Shown: positions 53,744 through 63,572, counted from the stretch's first letter. The stretch is 64,000 nucleotides of DNA from JAEUIE01 sp047602475 (GCA_047602475.1 JASGHE010000002.1:1178001-1242000), one strand, 5' to 3'. The notes: generated from the sequence alone by a model not told the origin. Made by a program: numbers and translations.

Positions 53744-56700
53744 ATGCGGGTTGCGCTATTGTCACGGAATTGCTGTCGTGCTGACGCCATCGGAGCGCAG
53801 CTTATCGCCAAGATTGCTTACTTTCAGCAGTTGGGAGCTGAAGTCAGGCTCTACCTCAGCGAATCACAATCCTTGCGTGCCGAAGCGGCTGTACTGAAGC
53901 CTGTCCTGGGCACATCCCATCGAATATGGCAGGATGATGGCGAACGGGAGTATCTACTTTCGTCTGATCTCGTCGTAGCTGAGTATGGAGCCGCCTATGA
54001 CCTGATGAATCTGCTGCCTGCGCTGTCGGGGCAGGGGCCACGCATCGTGGTCGATTACCGGGGTGTTACGCCCGTGGCATTGGGTGATGCGGCCCTCCAC
54101 TCGGAACTCGAAGAGGCAGCCAGGCAGCGAGCGTTGATCTGGTGTGCGGATGCGGTCATTGTGCAAAGCCAGTTCGCAGCCGACGAGTTGCGACAGAGTA
54201 TTGGTCTGCACTCTGATCGGATCCATCAGCTTCCCTGTTGGATTTCGCCTGCCGGTGACGACGAAACAACATTGGTCACAAAACTACGAGAGAAGCAAGG
54301 TCTGGTTGATGCCAACGTCGTTCTCTTCGTCGGTCGGCTGGCAGCCAACAAGCAGCCAGAAATGTTGATCGGTGCCTTGCCTCGTTTGCCCAGAGAAACG
54401 CATGCCGTCTTCGTTGGTTCCCAAGGCCATGCCTACCAGCAACGGCTTGATGCTTGCCGGCAGCTTGCGACAAGACTCAATGTCACCGAGCGAGTTCACT
54501 TCATCGGCTCAGTCTCGGAGGCTGAACTAGCCGGTTGGTATCGGGCTGCTGATGTGCTTTGCCTGCCCTCTCGCCACGAGTGTTTCGGCATGCCGGTGAT
54601 CGAAGCGATGCAACGAGGCATTCCTGTCGTGGGTTCTGATGCCGGTTCGCTTCCGGAAGTCATCAATCATGCCGGCTTCACTGCCGGGCCGGAAGACGTA
54701 GAAGAACTGGCTCAGCAGATCAAACGATGCCTGAAACCTGCATCGAAGATATCCGCAAGACGAGTCGCTTTAGTCACGCACCGCTTTGGCACTCGGTTCG
54801 CCGGCGGAGCTGAGAAGTCGCTCAGATTGATGGCAACTGCGTTGCAGTCCCAGGGGTATGTGGTCGAGGTTTTCACCACCTGCAACGAACATGAAAGCCG
54901 CTGGGCCAATACGTTACCGAGCGGAACCAGTATTGAAGACAACTTCACAGTGCATCGCTATCTCATCGATAGTTACGATTCGGAGAAACTGGGACAGGCC
55001 TACGAAACGATTCGACGTGCTGACGGTCACGTTAGCAAAGAGATCGAGCAGCAGTACCTACAGAACTCCCTCGGTTCCAACACTTTGATCGATGCACTTA
55101 CAACTCGTAGAAACGAGTTCGCTGCGATCCTTACGGGGCCGTATCTGTTCAAGCTGACTTATGACGTCGCTAAAGCCTTTGGCGAGCAGGTGCTACTCGC
55201 ACCCTGCTTCCACGATGAACCGCTGGCTCGATTGTCCGCTTTTCAGAAAGCGTATCGACAAGTCGGCGGTCTGCTCTTCCATACTGAGACGGAGGCCTGC
55301 TACACCGCCGCCAAGTTGGCGATCAATCATCCCAGAAACACTGTCGTTGGCGCAATATTGGACGTAACGGCATTCCAGGGCGATGCACGGCGCGGGCAGA
55401 ATCGAACAGGTTCAAACCAGTATCTCGTTTATTGTGGTCGTTATTGCCCGGAGAAGGGACTGGATCGGTTGCTTCAATACATGGAGGAACTCCATACTCA
55501 AGATAACAGAGCGATCAAACTCGTTTGCATCGGTCAGGGACCCATGAAGTTGCCGAGCAGGCCCTGGCTGATCGATCTGGGATTTGTGAGTGAGGAAATC
55601 AAACGGGATGTCATTGCCGGGGCGGTGGCTCTGGTGAATCTCTCCAGGAACGAATCACTCTCTATTGTTGCATTGGAAGCATGGGCAGTGCATGTACCTG
55701 TGATCGCAGATGCCGAGTGTAACGTGCTGGTTGATCAAATAAGTAAGGCACAGGGCGGGGTAGCCATCAAGAACAGCAACGAATTTGCTGCAACTGTCAA
55801 AGAGTGGCTCAAGACTCCCGACATGGCCAAGACCTTGGGACAGTCTGGTCATCGGTTTGTGATGAGGGACTATGCCAGTGCCAGCGCGTACGCTCAGCGA
55901 CTGGACAAGATGGTGCAATCGCTGCAAGTGCCATTACGGGATATCGCCATCAAGGAAGGTCTCCAGCGATCAAGATCCGATGCTCCCGACGTCTGGCAAG
56001 AAAGGCTGTCAGCCATCCTCGAACAAGTCTCCTTGTCCCCAGCGACGACGGTGATGCCAAATATCAACATCGAGCCATTACAAAAGTCCCTCGCCTTCAG
56101 TGAAGGTACACCATCGGGAACCGTCACGGTTCGATTGAGTAATCGGGGTGAATCGGTGCTTGCTGCAAACGGGCCGGCACGGGCATCAGTGATCGTTAAA
56201 GTAATGACTTACACCGGGAAGAAACTTAGTCGAAGCAAGGTGTCACTGCAAAATCCTCTTGTTCCTGGGCAGGAACAAATACTGGTCGGCTCCGTTGAAC
56301 TACCGGAAACTCGTGGCCGGTATCGGTTGCGAATACGCTTGATGCTGGGAAGAAAGATCATCGCCCGCCGGTGCCTCAATCTGATCATGGGCCGTTCAGA
56401 TCAGCAGCATCGGCAATCTTCACCCCATACGATGGGGCCTGTGTTGCAGTCAGCCCGATCGGTTCTGTCACAAGCCAAACGGATGGAGAAGCTGCCTGAA
56501 GACTATGTCGATGTCAGCGAAGGCAAGTTAGCTGGCCTCAAACGGTCGCTTAAACGCAAGCTGCTGAACAACTTCCGTAAAGCGTATGTCGATGTAGCGT
56601 TTCGACAACAATCCGACTTGAACGAAAAGCTGATTGCGGTTATGAGCCTTCTGCTGGAAACCGTTTCGACTCAGGACAGTGCCCAGACTCTGGCTGACCT

Positions 56701-56821
56701 GCAGCGTCGACTGCTTCGGATGGAACGTGACTTGAAGAGAGAGCGGCGGCTCAATCTACAACTTTCAGCTCAATTGAAGCTGCTGTCCTCGCCCGATGTT
56801 TCGCTCATGGAAGGGGCTTGA
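53744..56821 (+). CDS. Double GT4 glycosyltransferase with C-terminal beta and coiled-coil regions
   Basis: 1025 residues from the ATG at 53744, chosen because AAGGA precedes it; ATGs at 53726 and 53738 are in frame. The first GT-B/GT4 unit (about 1-330) has VGRLAANKQPEMLIGALPRL and the EX7E block HECFGMPVIEAMQRGIPVVG. The second (about 335-720) has YCGRYCPEKGLDRLLQYMEE and NESLSIVALEAWAVHVPVIA. Then a beta-sandwich-like region (about 780-890: TVTVRLSNRGESVLAANGPA) and a helical, probably coiled-coil end (LADLQRRLLRMERDLKRERR). It probably builds a surface polysaccharide with two linkages in one chain. The epimerase gene follows after 2 bases. Confidence 0.82.
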   Translation: MRVALLSRNCCRADAIGAQLIAKIAYFQQLGAEVRLYLSESQSLRAEAAVLKPVLGTSHRIWQDDGEREYLLSSDLVVAEYGAAYDLMNLLPALSGQGPRIVVDYRGVTPVALGDAALHSELEEAARQRALIWCADAVIVQSQFAADELRQSIGLHSDRIHQLPCWISPAGDDETTLVTKLREKQGLVDANVVLFVGRLAANKQPEMLIGALPRLPRETHAVFVGSQGHAYQQRLDACRQLATRLNVTERVHFIGSVSEAELAGWYRAADVLCLPSRHECFGMPVIEAMQRGIPVVGSDAGSLPEVINHAGFTAGPEDVEELAQQIKRCLKPASKISARRVALVTHRFGTRFAGGAEKSLRLMATALQSQGYVVEVFTTCNEHESRWANTLPSGTSIEDNFTVHRYLIDSYDSEKLGQAYETIRRADGHVSKEIEQQYLQNSLGSNTLIDALTTRRNEFAAILTGPYLFKLTYDVAKAFGEQVLLAPCFHDEPLARLSAFQKAYRQVGGLLFHTETEACYTAAKLAINHPRNTVVGAILDVTAFQGDARRGQNRTGSNQYLVYCGRYCPEKGLDRLLQYMEELHTQDNRAIKLVCIGQGPMKLPSRPWLIDLGFVSEEIKRDVIAGAVALVNLSRNESLSIVALEAWAVHVPVIADAECNVLVDQISKAQGGVAIKNSNEFAATVKEWLKTPDMAKTLGQSGHRFVMRDYASASAYAQRLDKMVQSLQVPLRDIAIKEGLQRSRSDAPDVWQERLSAILEQVSLSPATTVMPNINIEPLQKSLAFSEGTPSGTVTVRLSNRGESVLAANGPARASVIVKVMTYTGKKLSRSKVSLQNPLVPGQEQILVGSVELPETRGRYRLRIRLMLGRKIIARRCLNLIMGRSDQQHRQSSPHTMGPVLQSARSVLSQAKRMEKLPEDYVDVSEGKLAGLKRSLKRKLLNNFRKAYVDVAFRQQSDLNEKLIAVMSLLLETVSTQDSAQTLADLQRRLLRMERDLKRERRLNLQLSAQLKLLSSPDVSLMEGA

Positions 56822-56823
56822 TC

Positions 56824-57793
56824 ATGAAGTGTGTGGTAACAGGAGCAGCGGGATTCATAGGTTCCCACTTGTGCGAACGACTGATCCATCGTGGTCATGA
56901 AGTCATCGGCATCGATTCCTTTGTGCCCTATTACTCGCCCGAACTGAAGAAGCAGAACGTGCAATGGCTCAAGCAGCATCCACGTTTCGTACTGCACGAA
57001 CACGATCTTCGTTTTGATTCCGTACATGAGCTCGTTCAACACGCTGATGTCATCATTCACCTGGCAGCGATGCCGGGTCTGACCGCCAGTTGGACACGGT
57101 TTGACGACTACATGACCTGCAATGTACAGGCTACCCAGCGATTGCTGGAAGCAGTGCGTGAAACACAGGTGAGGCTGCAACGCTTCATCCTCGGTTCCAC
57201 TTCGTCAGTTTACGGTAAGTTCGCCTCCGGGGATGAGTCTGCCCCTGCCAAACCTTTTTCGCCTTATGGCGTGACCAAGCTGGCAGCTGAGCATCTCGCG
57301 CATTCGTATGCCGAAAATCACGGTCTGCCCCTGGTAACGCTGCGATTCTTCTCGGTGTATGGCCCAAGGCAACGTCCAGACATGGGCTACAACAAGTTCA
57401 TTCACTCTTTGCTGAACAACGCTCCCATCTCCTTGTTTGGTGATGGCAAGCAAGTGCGAGGCAATACCTACATACACGATTGTGTCGCAGCCATTGAAGC
57501 ATCGATGCAGGCGCCAGTTCACGAGACCTACAATATCGGTGGCGGCGAAATGGCTAATGTTTGGGACATTCTGTCTCTGCTCGAAAAGATCAGTCATCGA
57601 AAGGCCATCGTCCAAAAAGCCGAGGCGCGTTCCTGGTGATCAGCGATATACCATGGCAGATACCAGTAGACTGGCGAGGGCAACCGGATGGGTGCCTCAG
57701 ACCCCACTGGAAGAAGGGTTAACGCAACAATTCCTCTGGCAACAGCGCTTGCACGAACTACAAGCGAGATCGACGATCAAGCGCGCTGCCTAA
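56824..57793 (+). CDS. NAD-dependent sugar-nucleotide epimerase/dehydratase, frameshifted
   Basis: About 323 residues. Extended SDR of the UDP-glucose/UDP-glucuronate epimerase type: MKCVVTGAAGFIGSHLCERL (GxxGxxG), IGIDSFVPYYSPELKKQN, ILGSTSSVYGK, the active-site Tyr-x3-Lys in SPYGVTKLAAEHL and TLRFFSVYGPRQRPDMGYNK. The frame stops at 57639 after AEARSW. Removing one extra T near 57629 (CGTTCC to CGTCC) restores ARPGDQRYTMADTSRLARAT and an end at 57793. Probably supplies nucleotide sugar to the glycosyltransferase just upstream. Confidence 0.85.
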
Positions 57794-57810
57794 ACTGGTG
57801 CTAGGCAGCT

Positions 57811-59264
57811 CTAGTTCCGGAAATAATAAAGAACAGCCAGAGTTACCACGAAGCCGACGAACATGACCAGACTGAGTAAAATCACCAGTCCCAGGTCCCC
57901 TCGTGGCTTGCTGCTGTTACCGAATTTTGAAGTTGATAAGCCGAGGGCGAGCTATAAGAAGCTTCCTGAGATAACCCGGGCTGAATCATCACGCCACTGT
58001 GGGGGGTACGAGGTGGCGGAGTACGAGGTGTACCGGCTGGCGGAGTCTTTGGCCGGTTCATCGATCCTGAACCGGGGCCGGCGAATATTCCACTACTGGG
58101 TTTGGGGAAGGAACCGCTGCCGGGGCCATTGTTTTCCGCACGCGGAATCTCGGTGCCTGAAAGAGGTGTCAACAATGGCACCGCCACCGGCACAATCACG
58201 AGATCACGGAACTCCGGGTGAGTGCGTAATTGTTCAAAAGGCCCGGCGGGGAACCGGCTGACTCGAATATCATTGGCATCGCCCAGCCGGCCTTCTTTAA
58301 AGCAGCGGCGAATGGATTGCATCGAGCCTTTTACGGTGTGCGTCGTGCCGAACTCATCGGAATAGACAATATACCAGAGATCATTCTGCCCCGAAGTTGA
58401 ACTGTTGGAGCCAACCCGCCGAGTCGAACGACCGCTGATGTCCTCTACGAACTCCCGGCAGGTCGCCGGGCGTTGCATCGGGTCAGCGCTCATCGCACGG
58501 CGAATCGCCCAGTCGAGCCGTTCACTCAAATGAGGATTCAACTCGCGGGGAGGCGGATAATCATTCTGGACCTTCTTCATCCACGCATCGAGAGGACTGC
58601 AAGAGCGGAACGGCAGTTCCCCCGTGACTGCCATGTATAGAGTGGCAGCGAGAGAATAGATGTCACAACGGGAATCGGCGTTCTTTGCGTTGCGAAACTG
58701 TTCCGGAGCCATGAATTGAGGAGTTCCTAATCCACGACCAGTACGGGTGAGATTAAGATCGGTTTCGTTCTCCTTAACGAGACCCAGATCTGCTATTTTC
58801 GAGGTGCCATCAGGCCGAATCAGGATGTTATCGGGTTTGACATCACGATGAACCATGCCATGAGAATGGGCCTTATGGAGGCCTTGGGCAATTTGGGCGA
58901 TGATTCGTACAGCGTCTTTTTCTGGTAACCTGCCTTGGTGATCGATCTTCTGGCCCAGTGTTTCGCCGTCTACGTACTCCATCACCAGATAAGGGCTGGC
59001 GTTGTCGTACCCGAAATCCAATGCGCGGACGATATTGGGATGATCGAGCGTACTGGCTGCTTTGAACTCCTGCTCGAATCGCTTCAACAGCACTTGATTG
59101 TTGGCCATATTGGCCGGCACAATCTTGATAGCAATGATTTCATTGGTAAGGGTGTTTCGAGCTTTGTAAACCGAGCCCATACCCCCATCGGCGATTTTAC
59201 TCAGGAGATCGTAATCCCCTACTGTTCGTAGAGGCGCGACCCCGCGTAATTCGTCGGTCGGCAT
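57811..59264 (-). CDS. Ser/Thr protein kinase with GYF-like domain and C-terminal membrane helix, frameshifted near its end
   Basis: About 484 residues from MPTDELRGVAPLRTVGDYDL at 59264. The kinase domain (17-280) has KIADGGMGSVYKA, IAIKIVPAN, HGMVHRDVKPDNILI, IADLGLVKEN (DLG in place of DFG) and GTPQFMAPEQF. Residues about 305-370 (DLWYIVYSDEFG ... EGRLGDANDIRV) resemble a GYF-2 domain. A Pro/Ser/Gly linker follows. The open frame ends at 57882, but one base restored near 57939 (by the AAAA run) gives KPRGDLGLVILLSLVMFVGF and a helix ending YYFRN at 57811. That supplies the membrane anchor expected of such kinases. Convergent with the epimerase gene. Confidence 0.8.
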
Positions 59265-59390
59265 CCGAAGACCCCGGTTTCCTGAGTTCCTGACTTCACT
59301 TGTCAATATAGCTTATACCCGGACAAATGCCGCAAAGAATAACACCAGTTTTACTCGATTTCCAGCATAGATGGGAAACCATGACAATCG

Positions 59391-59419
59391 GAAAATGCCA
59401 GCGACAGGCTCGCTGGCAT
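59391..59419 (-). terminator. Probable terminator of the cyclophilin gene
   Basis: On the minus strand ATGCCAGCGA / TCGCTGGCAT (10 bp, 5-base loop) followed by TTTTCC. Confidence 0.6.
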
Positions 59420-59442
59420 GGGGGAGACGATGAAGTACAGCC

Positions 59443-60027
59443 TTACTGTACTTTTTTGATCGACTTGATAATGATGTCGTCCTTTGGTACGTCCCCGTGA
59501 GGACCAACATTCCCGGTGGAGACGTTCTTGATCTTGTCGACGACATCCATGCCATCGATCACCTTACCAAACACGCAGTAACCCCAGCCATCTTGAGCGT
59601 TTTCCTTGTCAAGAAAGCGGTTATCCACGGTATTGATGAAGAATTGAGCGGTAGCGCTATGGGGATTACCTGTGCGGGCCATGGCAATGCTGCCCCGTGC
59701 ATTCGAGAGTCCATTGCCTGCTTCATTCTTTATTGGGCCCTCGGTCTTCTTCTCAGCCAAGCCTGGGTTCATTCCACCGCCCTGAATCATGAACTTGGCG
59801 ATGACTCGATGGAAAATAGTGCCATCGTAGTGCTTCTTTTCCACATAGTTCAGGAAGTTCTTGACTGTTTCCGGTGCTTTGTCCGGGTAGAGTTCGATCT
59901 TGATCGTGCCCTTGGAGGTTTCCATGGCTACCACGGGATTCTTGCCTCCACTCGCAGGTTGAGCATAAAGACTCGAACCCAAGTAGAGAATCATTGAACA
60001 ACAAACAGCAATACTCAACAATCGCAT
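59443..60027 (-). CDS. Exported cyclophilin-type peptidylprolyl isomerase
   Basis: 194 residues. Signal peptide MRLLSIAVCCSMILYLGSSL ending after YA or LYA; it could also be read as a weak lipobox (VCC), but position argues against this. The cyclophilin domain has KGTIKIELYPDKAPETVKNF, the catalytic Arg in GTIFHRVIAKFMIQGG, SNARGSIAMARTGNPHSATA, QFFINTVDN and GYCVFGKVIDGMDVVDKI. Helps fold proteins in the periplasm. Normal length, frame intact. Confidence 0.93.
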   Translation of the reverse strand: MRLLSIAVCCSMILYLGSSLYAQPASGGKNPVVAMETSKGTIKIELYPDKAPETVKNFLNYVEKKHYDGTIFHRVIAKFMIQGGGMNPGLAEKKTEGPIKNEAGNGLSNARGSIAMARTGNPHSATAQFFINTVDNRFLDKENAQDGWGYCVFGKVIDGMDVVDKIKNVSTGNVGPHGDVPKDDIIIKSIKKVQ

Positions 60028-60165
60028 GGGTCACACCTCATGTGTTGGAAAGGATGTCAGCATAACCTTCATATTAGCAGTTAGCCTCTAGACTGCCACA
60101 GCAGGCACAGTTAGAGTGTCTCATATTCTATCATTGTCAACTGGTCGATCAACGAAGAGGCTTTC

Positions 60166-60618
60166 ATGCAGCCCCACGAACCTGATCTCAAGAACTTCGA
60201 TGAAGTGCTGGCCTACGCCGAACGGCTCCATCTAAACGGCTATGAACGAACAGGAAAATGGGATTTGGCCCAGAACCTGGATCACCTCAGCTACTTCATG
60301 AAGGGCGGCCTGGATGGGTATACCTTCAAAGTCCCCTGGATTCTCAAAGCCATGCTGGGCAAGTTCGTGCTCCGTCGCATTCTGAGCCAGAAGCGGATGA
60401 AGCGGGGTGTCTATACACCGCAGAAGCCTTTGCCGGAACCTGGCGGAGATGAAGCTGCGGCCCTCGAGCGGTTTCGGGATGTCCTGAAACGTACGGTTCA
60501 GCACCAGGGCGAGTTCCAACCTTCGCCATTCTTCGGCCAGCTTACACGTGAGGAAGCTCTCGAAATGAACCTGATCCACTGCCGGCATCATTTGGGTTAT
60601 TTGATCCCGAAGTCATAG
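60166..60618 (+). CDS. DUF1569 protein (DinB-like fold)
   Basis: 150 residues. WDLAQNLDHLSYFMKGGLDG near residue 40 and EALEMNLIHCRHHLGYLIPK at the end carry the three histidine positions of the DinB/DUF1569 metal site (His46, His142-143 region). No signal peptide. Family function unknown, perhaps a metal-dependent transferase. Next to the zinc-ribbon gene, spacing 39 bases. Confidence 0.8.
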   Translation: MQPHEPDLKNFDEVLAYAERLHLNGYERTGKWDLAQNLDHLSYFMKGGLDGYTFKVPWILKAMLGKFVLRRILSQKRMKRGVYTPQKPLPEPGGDEAAALERFRDVLKRTVQHQGEFQPSPFFGQLTREEALEMNLIHCRHHLGYLIPKS

Positions 60619-60657
60619 TCCATGGTTGAAATAACTGTGAATGCTGTTTAAGGTAAC

Positions 60658-61362
60658 ATGATGGAACAACAACCGTCTGTGCTTGAAGAGATACACACCT
60701 ATTTACTTCGCATCCGTTCCGTCTCGGAAGAACTGGACGAAGGCCCCCGCCGCTTGAAGCGATTGCAGGCTAAATTAGCTGCCGCGGAGAAGGCGCTGGC
60801 TGATCATCATGCCAAAATCAAGTCGATGAAAGTCAGCATCAACGATAAGGAAGTCAGCCTCAAGGCCAACGCTGAACAGATCAAAAAATATAAAAAGGAC
60901 CTGAATGCCATCACCTCCAAGAAGGAGTTTGATGCGCTCAACATCGAAATTGCCGGCCTCGAAAAACGCAATGGCGACCTGGAAGACGAAGGTCTACAAT
61001 TGATGACGCAGGTCGAGGAATCTGTCGCCAAAATCCCGAGCTTTGAACAGGCCATCAACGATGCAAAGGCTAACTATGCTAAGGTTGATGCCGAGTTTCA
61101 GGCACAATTGCCCTCCTGGCAGACTCGATTAGACGAGGCCAAGCAACAGTTTGCCGAAAAGAAGATGCTCATCCCCGGCGACTGGCGCAAGATATTTGAT
61201 CGACAGGAGTTGAGTGAAGGGGCAGATGCCCTCGCTCCCCTTTCAGGTCGTTCCTGCTCCGCCTGTTATACCGATGTGACCGCTCAACAGGTGGCTATGA
61301 TTACCACCGGCAAAATCGAAGTCTGCAAGAGTTGCGGGAAGTTGCTCTATCAGCAATCGTGA
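60658..61362 (+). CDS. Coiled-coil protein with C-terminal C4 zinc ribbon
   Basis: 234 residues. Residues 20-180 form a long charged coiled coil (LQAKLAAAEKALADHHAKIK, FDALNIEIAGLEKRNGDLED). The end carries two CxxC pairs: SGRSCSACYTDVTAQQ and EVCKSCGKLLY. This is the C4-type zinc-ribbon family known as CT398/CdsZ-like, which binds sigma-54 or secretion ATPases in chlamydiae (family knowledge; the partner here is unknown). Two start ATGs are adjacent at 60658 and 60661. Confidence 0.85.
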   Translation: MMEQQPSVLEEIHTYLLRIRSVSEELDEGPRRLKRLQAKLAAAEKALADHHAKIKSMKVSINDKEVSLKANAEQIKKYKKDLNAITSKKEFDALNIEIAGLEKRNGDLEDEGLQLMTQVEESVAKIPSFEQAINDAKANYAKVDAEFQAQLPSWQTRLDEAKQQFAEKKMLIPGDWRKIFDRQELSEGADALAPLSGRSCSACYTDVTAQQVAMITTGKIEVCKSCGKLLYQQS

Positions 61363-61370
61363 TGGCTATT

Positions 61371-62375
61371 TCACTTCAGTTTTAGCTTCTTCCACGACCC
61401 AGAAGGATATTGCTTCACTTGCCCGTCCTCCATGCAGAGATACAAGCAAGCCATGCCTGGCAGTTGATCGATCATGGCGATGCCCTTCTCCTTCCCCATG
61501 AGGCAGATGGCCGTGTCAGCTCCGTCGCTATCGGTCCCACGAGGAGCGACGACGGTACAACTCATTCTGCCCACCAGGCCCAGCCCGGTCTTCGGATCGA
61601 CGATGTGGGAATAACGAACGCCGGCGATCTCGACATACTGTTCCATATCGCCCGCCGTCGAGACAGCCTGATTCTCCAGAACGATACGGGTGGTTACCGC
61701 TCCGGTCTTCTCCAGCGGTGCCAGAGCAATGACCCAGCCCTCGCTATTCGGAGGTCGGTTGGAGACACATAGATCGCCTCCCGCAGCAACGCAGGCTGAA
61801 GTGATACCATGCTGCTTCAGCACTTTCTGCACTTCATCGGCAGCGTAACCTTTCGCGATCCCCCCCACATCGAGCTTCATCTTGGGTATCTTCAAGGCTA
61901 CCTGAAGCCTGGACTGGTCGATCTCGATGTTGCGATAATCGACGAGTTTCTTAGCCTCTTCAATAGCTGAAGCTTTAGGCACTTCACGGGTCCGCCGGGC
62001 ACGTCGCCAGAGCTGCACCAAAGGCCCGATGGAAACATCGAACGCCCCTTCGCTACGCTTGGACCAAACTTCACTCTCACTCAGGATGTCTGCCAACTCC
62101 TGCGAAACCTTCATCGGCCCGGTGCCCGCCTTCTGGCACAGCCTCATTATTTCACTGTCGCTCTGGTAATCGCTCAGGATGCTGTTGAGCTCCTTGACCC
62201 TGGCAAACCCCGCTGCAGCAGCCCGGTCGGCGATTTCCTTGCTCGGAGCGTATAATTGGAAGCGAAAGACCGTGCCCATGTGGGGCTCTTCGTATTCGTA
62301 GCGGATCATGGGAGTGGCCTTCTCTCCTTGTCCTACGAGACAGAAGAATATCGATAAAATCAGTGACTGGGTCAT
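61371..62375 (-). CDS. apbE: FAD:protein FMN transferase (ApbE)
   Basis: 334 residues. ApbE attaches FMN to a threonine of target flavoproteins outside the cytoplasm. A hydrophobic N-terminus (MTQSLILSIFFCLVGQG) suggests export. Motifs: EPHMGTVFRFQLYAPS, ELNSILSDYQSDSEI, EGAFDVSIGPLVQLWRRA, LDVGGIAKGYAADEV, ACVAAGGDLCVSN, AVSTAGDMEQYVEI, YSHIVDPKTGLGL and the Mg site APRGTDSDGADTAICLMG. All catalytic parts look intact. No Rnf/Nqr genes adjoin. Divergent from the SUMF1-domain gene. Confidence 0.92.
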   Translation of the reverse strand: MTQSLILSIFFCLVGQGEKATPMIRYEYEEPHMGTVFRFQLYAPSKEIADRAAAAGFARVKELNSILSDYQSDSEIMRLCQKAGTGPMKVSQELADILSESEVWSKRSEGAFDVSIGPLVQLWRRARRTREVPKASAIEEAKKLVDYRNIEIDQSRLQVALKIPKMKLDVGGIAKGYAADEVQKVLKQHGITSACVAAGGDLCVSNRPPNSEGWVIALAPLEKTGAVTTRIVLENQAVSTAGDMEQYVEIAGVRYSHIVDPKTGLGLVGRMSCTVVAPRGTDSDGADTAICLMGKEKGIAMIDQLPGMACLYLCMEDGQVKQYPSGSWKKLKLK

Positions 62376-62444
62376 AGTCTTCTCATCGCTCTCGTGTTAC
62401 ATTGTTTCATCATCGCTGCACGCATCATCAGGAGTGTTGGAGTA

Positions 62445-63497
62445 ATGCGTTTATCGTTCGCTGTCGGTGCTCTCGTTGCCGGTTGTTTGTCGCTCACCTC
62501 AATAGCTGTGGGACTACCTCAGGACAAAACCCCTACGGGTAAAGCAGCCGACCCCTTTGTGAAGTATACGCAGGGCATCCCAGAGACGAACGTCAAGTTC
62601 GACATGCTGCCCATCCCGGGCGGAACTTTTCTTCAGGGAAGCCCGGATAGCGAGAAGGATCGGAACAAAGACGAAGGCCCCCAGACCAAAGTTGAAATCA
62701 AGCCTTTCTGGATGGGCAAGTGCGAAGTCACCTGGGACGAGTACGATCTCTTCCGTACCAGTGAAGAAACACATCCTCCCGAAGGCGAAAAGGGCCGTCT
62801 CATCCGCTTCAAGTTCAAGAGCCTGACTGGCGATGAGATCACCCGGCCTACACCCCCTTACATGGATATGACCTTCGGCTACGGCCACGATAATTTCCCG
62901 GTGATCAATTCGTCACACTTCGCAGCGATGGAATACTGCCGCTGGCTCTCCGCCAAGACGGGCAAGCACTACCGGCTGCCTACGGAAGCTGAATGGGAAT
63001 ATGCCTGCCGGGCCGGGACTACTACAGCCTACTCCTTCGGGGATGATCCGAGCAAACTGCCGGAGTATGGCTGGGTCGATTCCAATGCTGATGCCAAACC
63101 CCATCCCGTTGGCCAGAAGAAGCCTAATCCCTGGGGTCTGTACGATATGCATGGTAATGTCGCCGAGTGGTGCCTGGATGGCTACGCAGCTGACGGTTAT
63201 GCCAAACGAGACCAGAGTAAAGTCACAGTGCAGCCCGTCAATCTGCAACTCAATGCCCGTTTCCCCAACATCGCTCGTGGTGGCAGTTGGGTCGATGAGG
63301 CCAAGGTTTGCCGAAGCGCTGCTCGCATGGCCAGCAACAAAGACTGGCTGAGACAAGACCCCCAAAGCCCACAAAGTATCTGGTACCTCACCGACGCCGA
63401 CTTTGTCGGCTTCCGAGTCGTTCGTGCTGTCGAGGAGCAGAAAGAACTCGTTGGCATCAAGTCGAACGTCACCCGCCAAAGCCCCTACAAGCCCTAG
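62445..63497 (+). CDS. Exported SUMF1 (formylglycine-generating-enzyme-like) domain protein
   Basis: 350 residues from MRLSFAVGALVAGCLSLTSI at 62445 (after GGAGTGTTGGAGTA). Signal peptide, then the SUMF1 fold: FDMLPIPGGTFLQGSPDSEK, KPFWMGKCEVTWDEYDLF, GKHYRLPTEAEWEYACRAGT, NPWGLYDMHGNVAEWCLDGY, ARGGSWVDEAKVCRSAARMA and FVGFRVVR. True sulfatase activators have two catalytic cysteines in the C-terminal part; here only VCRSAAR is visible, so a binding or structural role is more likely. A Tat-exported oxidoreductase gene follows. Confidence 0.85.
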   Translation: MRLSFAVGALVAGCLSLTSIAVGLPQDKTPTGKAADPFVKYTQGIPETNVKFDMLPIPGGTFLQGSPDSEKDRNKDEGPQTKVEIKPFWMGKCEVTWDEYDLFRTSEETHPPEGEKGRLIRFKFKSLTGDEITRPTPPYMDMTFGYGHDNFPVINSSHFAAMEYCRWLSAKTGKHYRLPTEAEWEYACRAGTTTAYSFGDDPSKLPEYGWVDSNADAKPHPVGQKKPNPWGLYDMHGNVAEWCLDGYAADGYAKRDQSKVTVQPVNLQLNARFPNIARGGSWVDEAKVCRSAARMASNKDWLRQDPQSPQSIWYLTDADFVGFRVVRAVEEQKELVGIKSNVTRQSPYKP

Positions 63498-63572
63498 TCT
63501 ATTTAGCCCCAGGCTATTTAAGCCGGGGGTGCCTCGTCCCGCCACCTCATCCCACCTACGGAGTTGATTACG

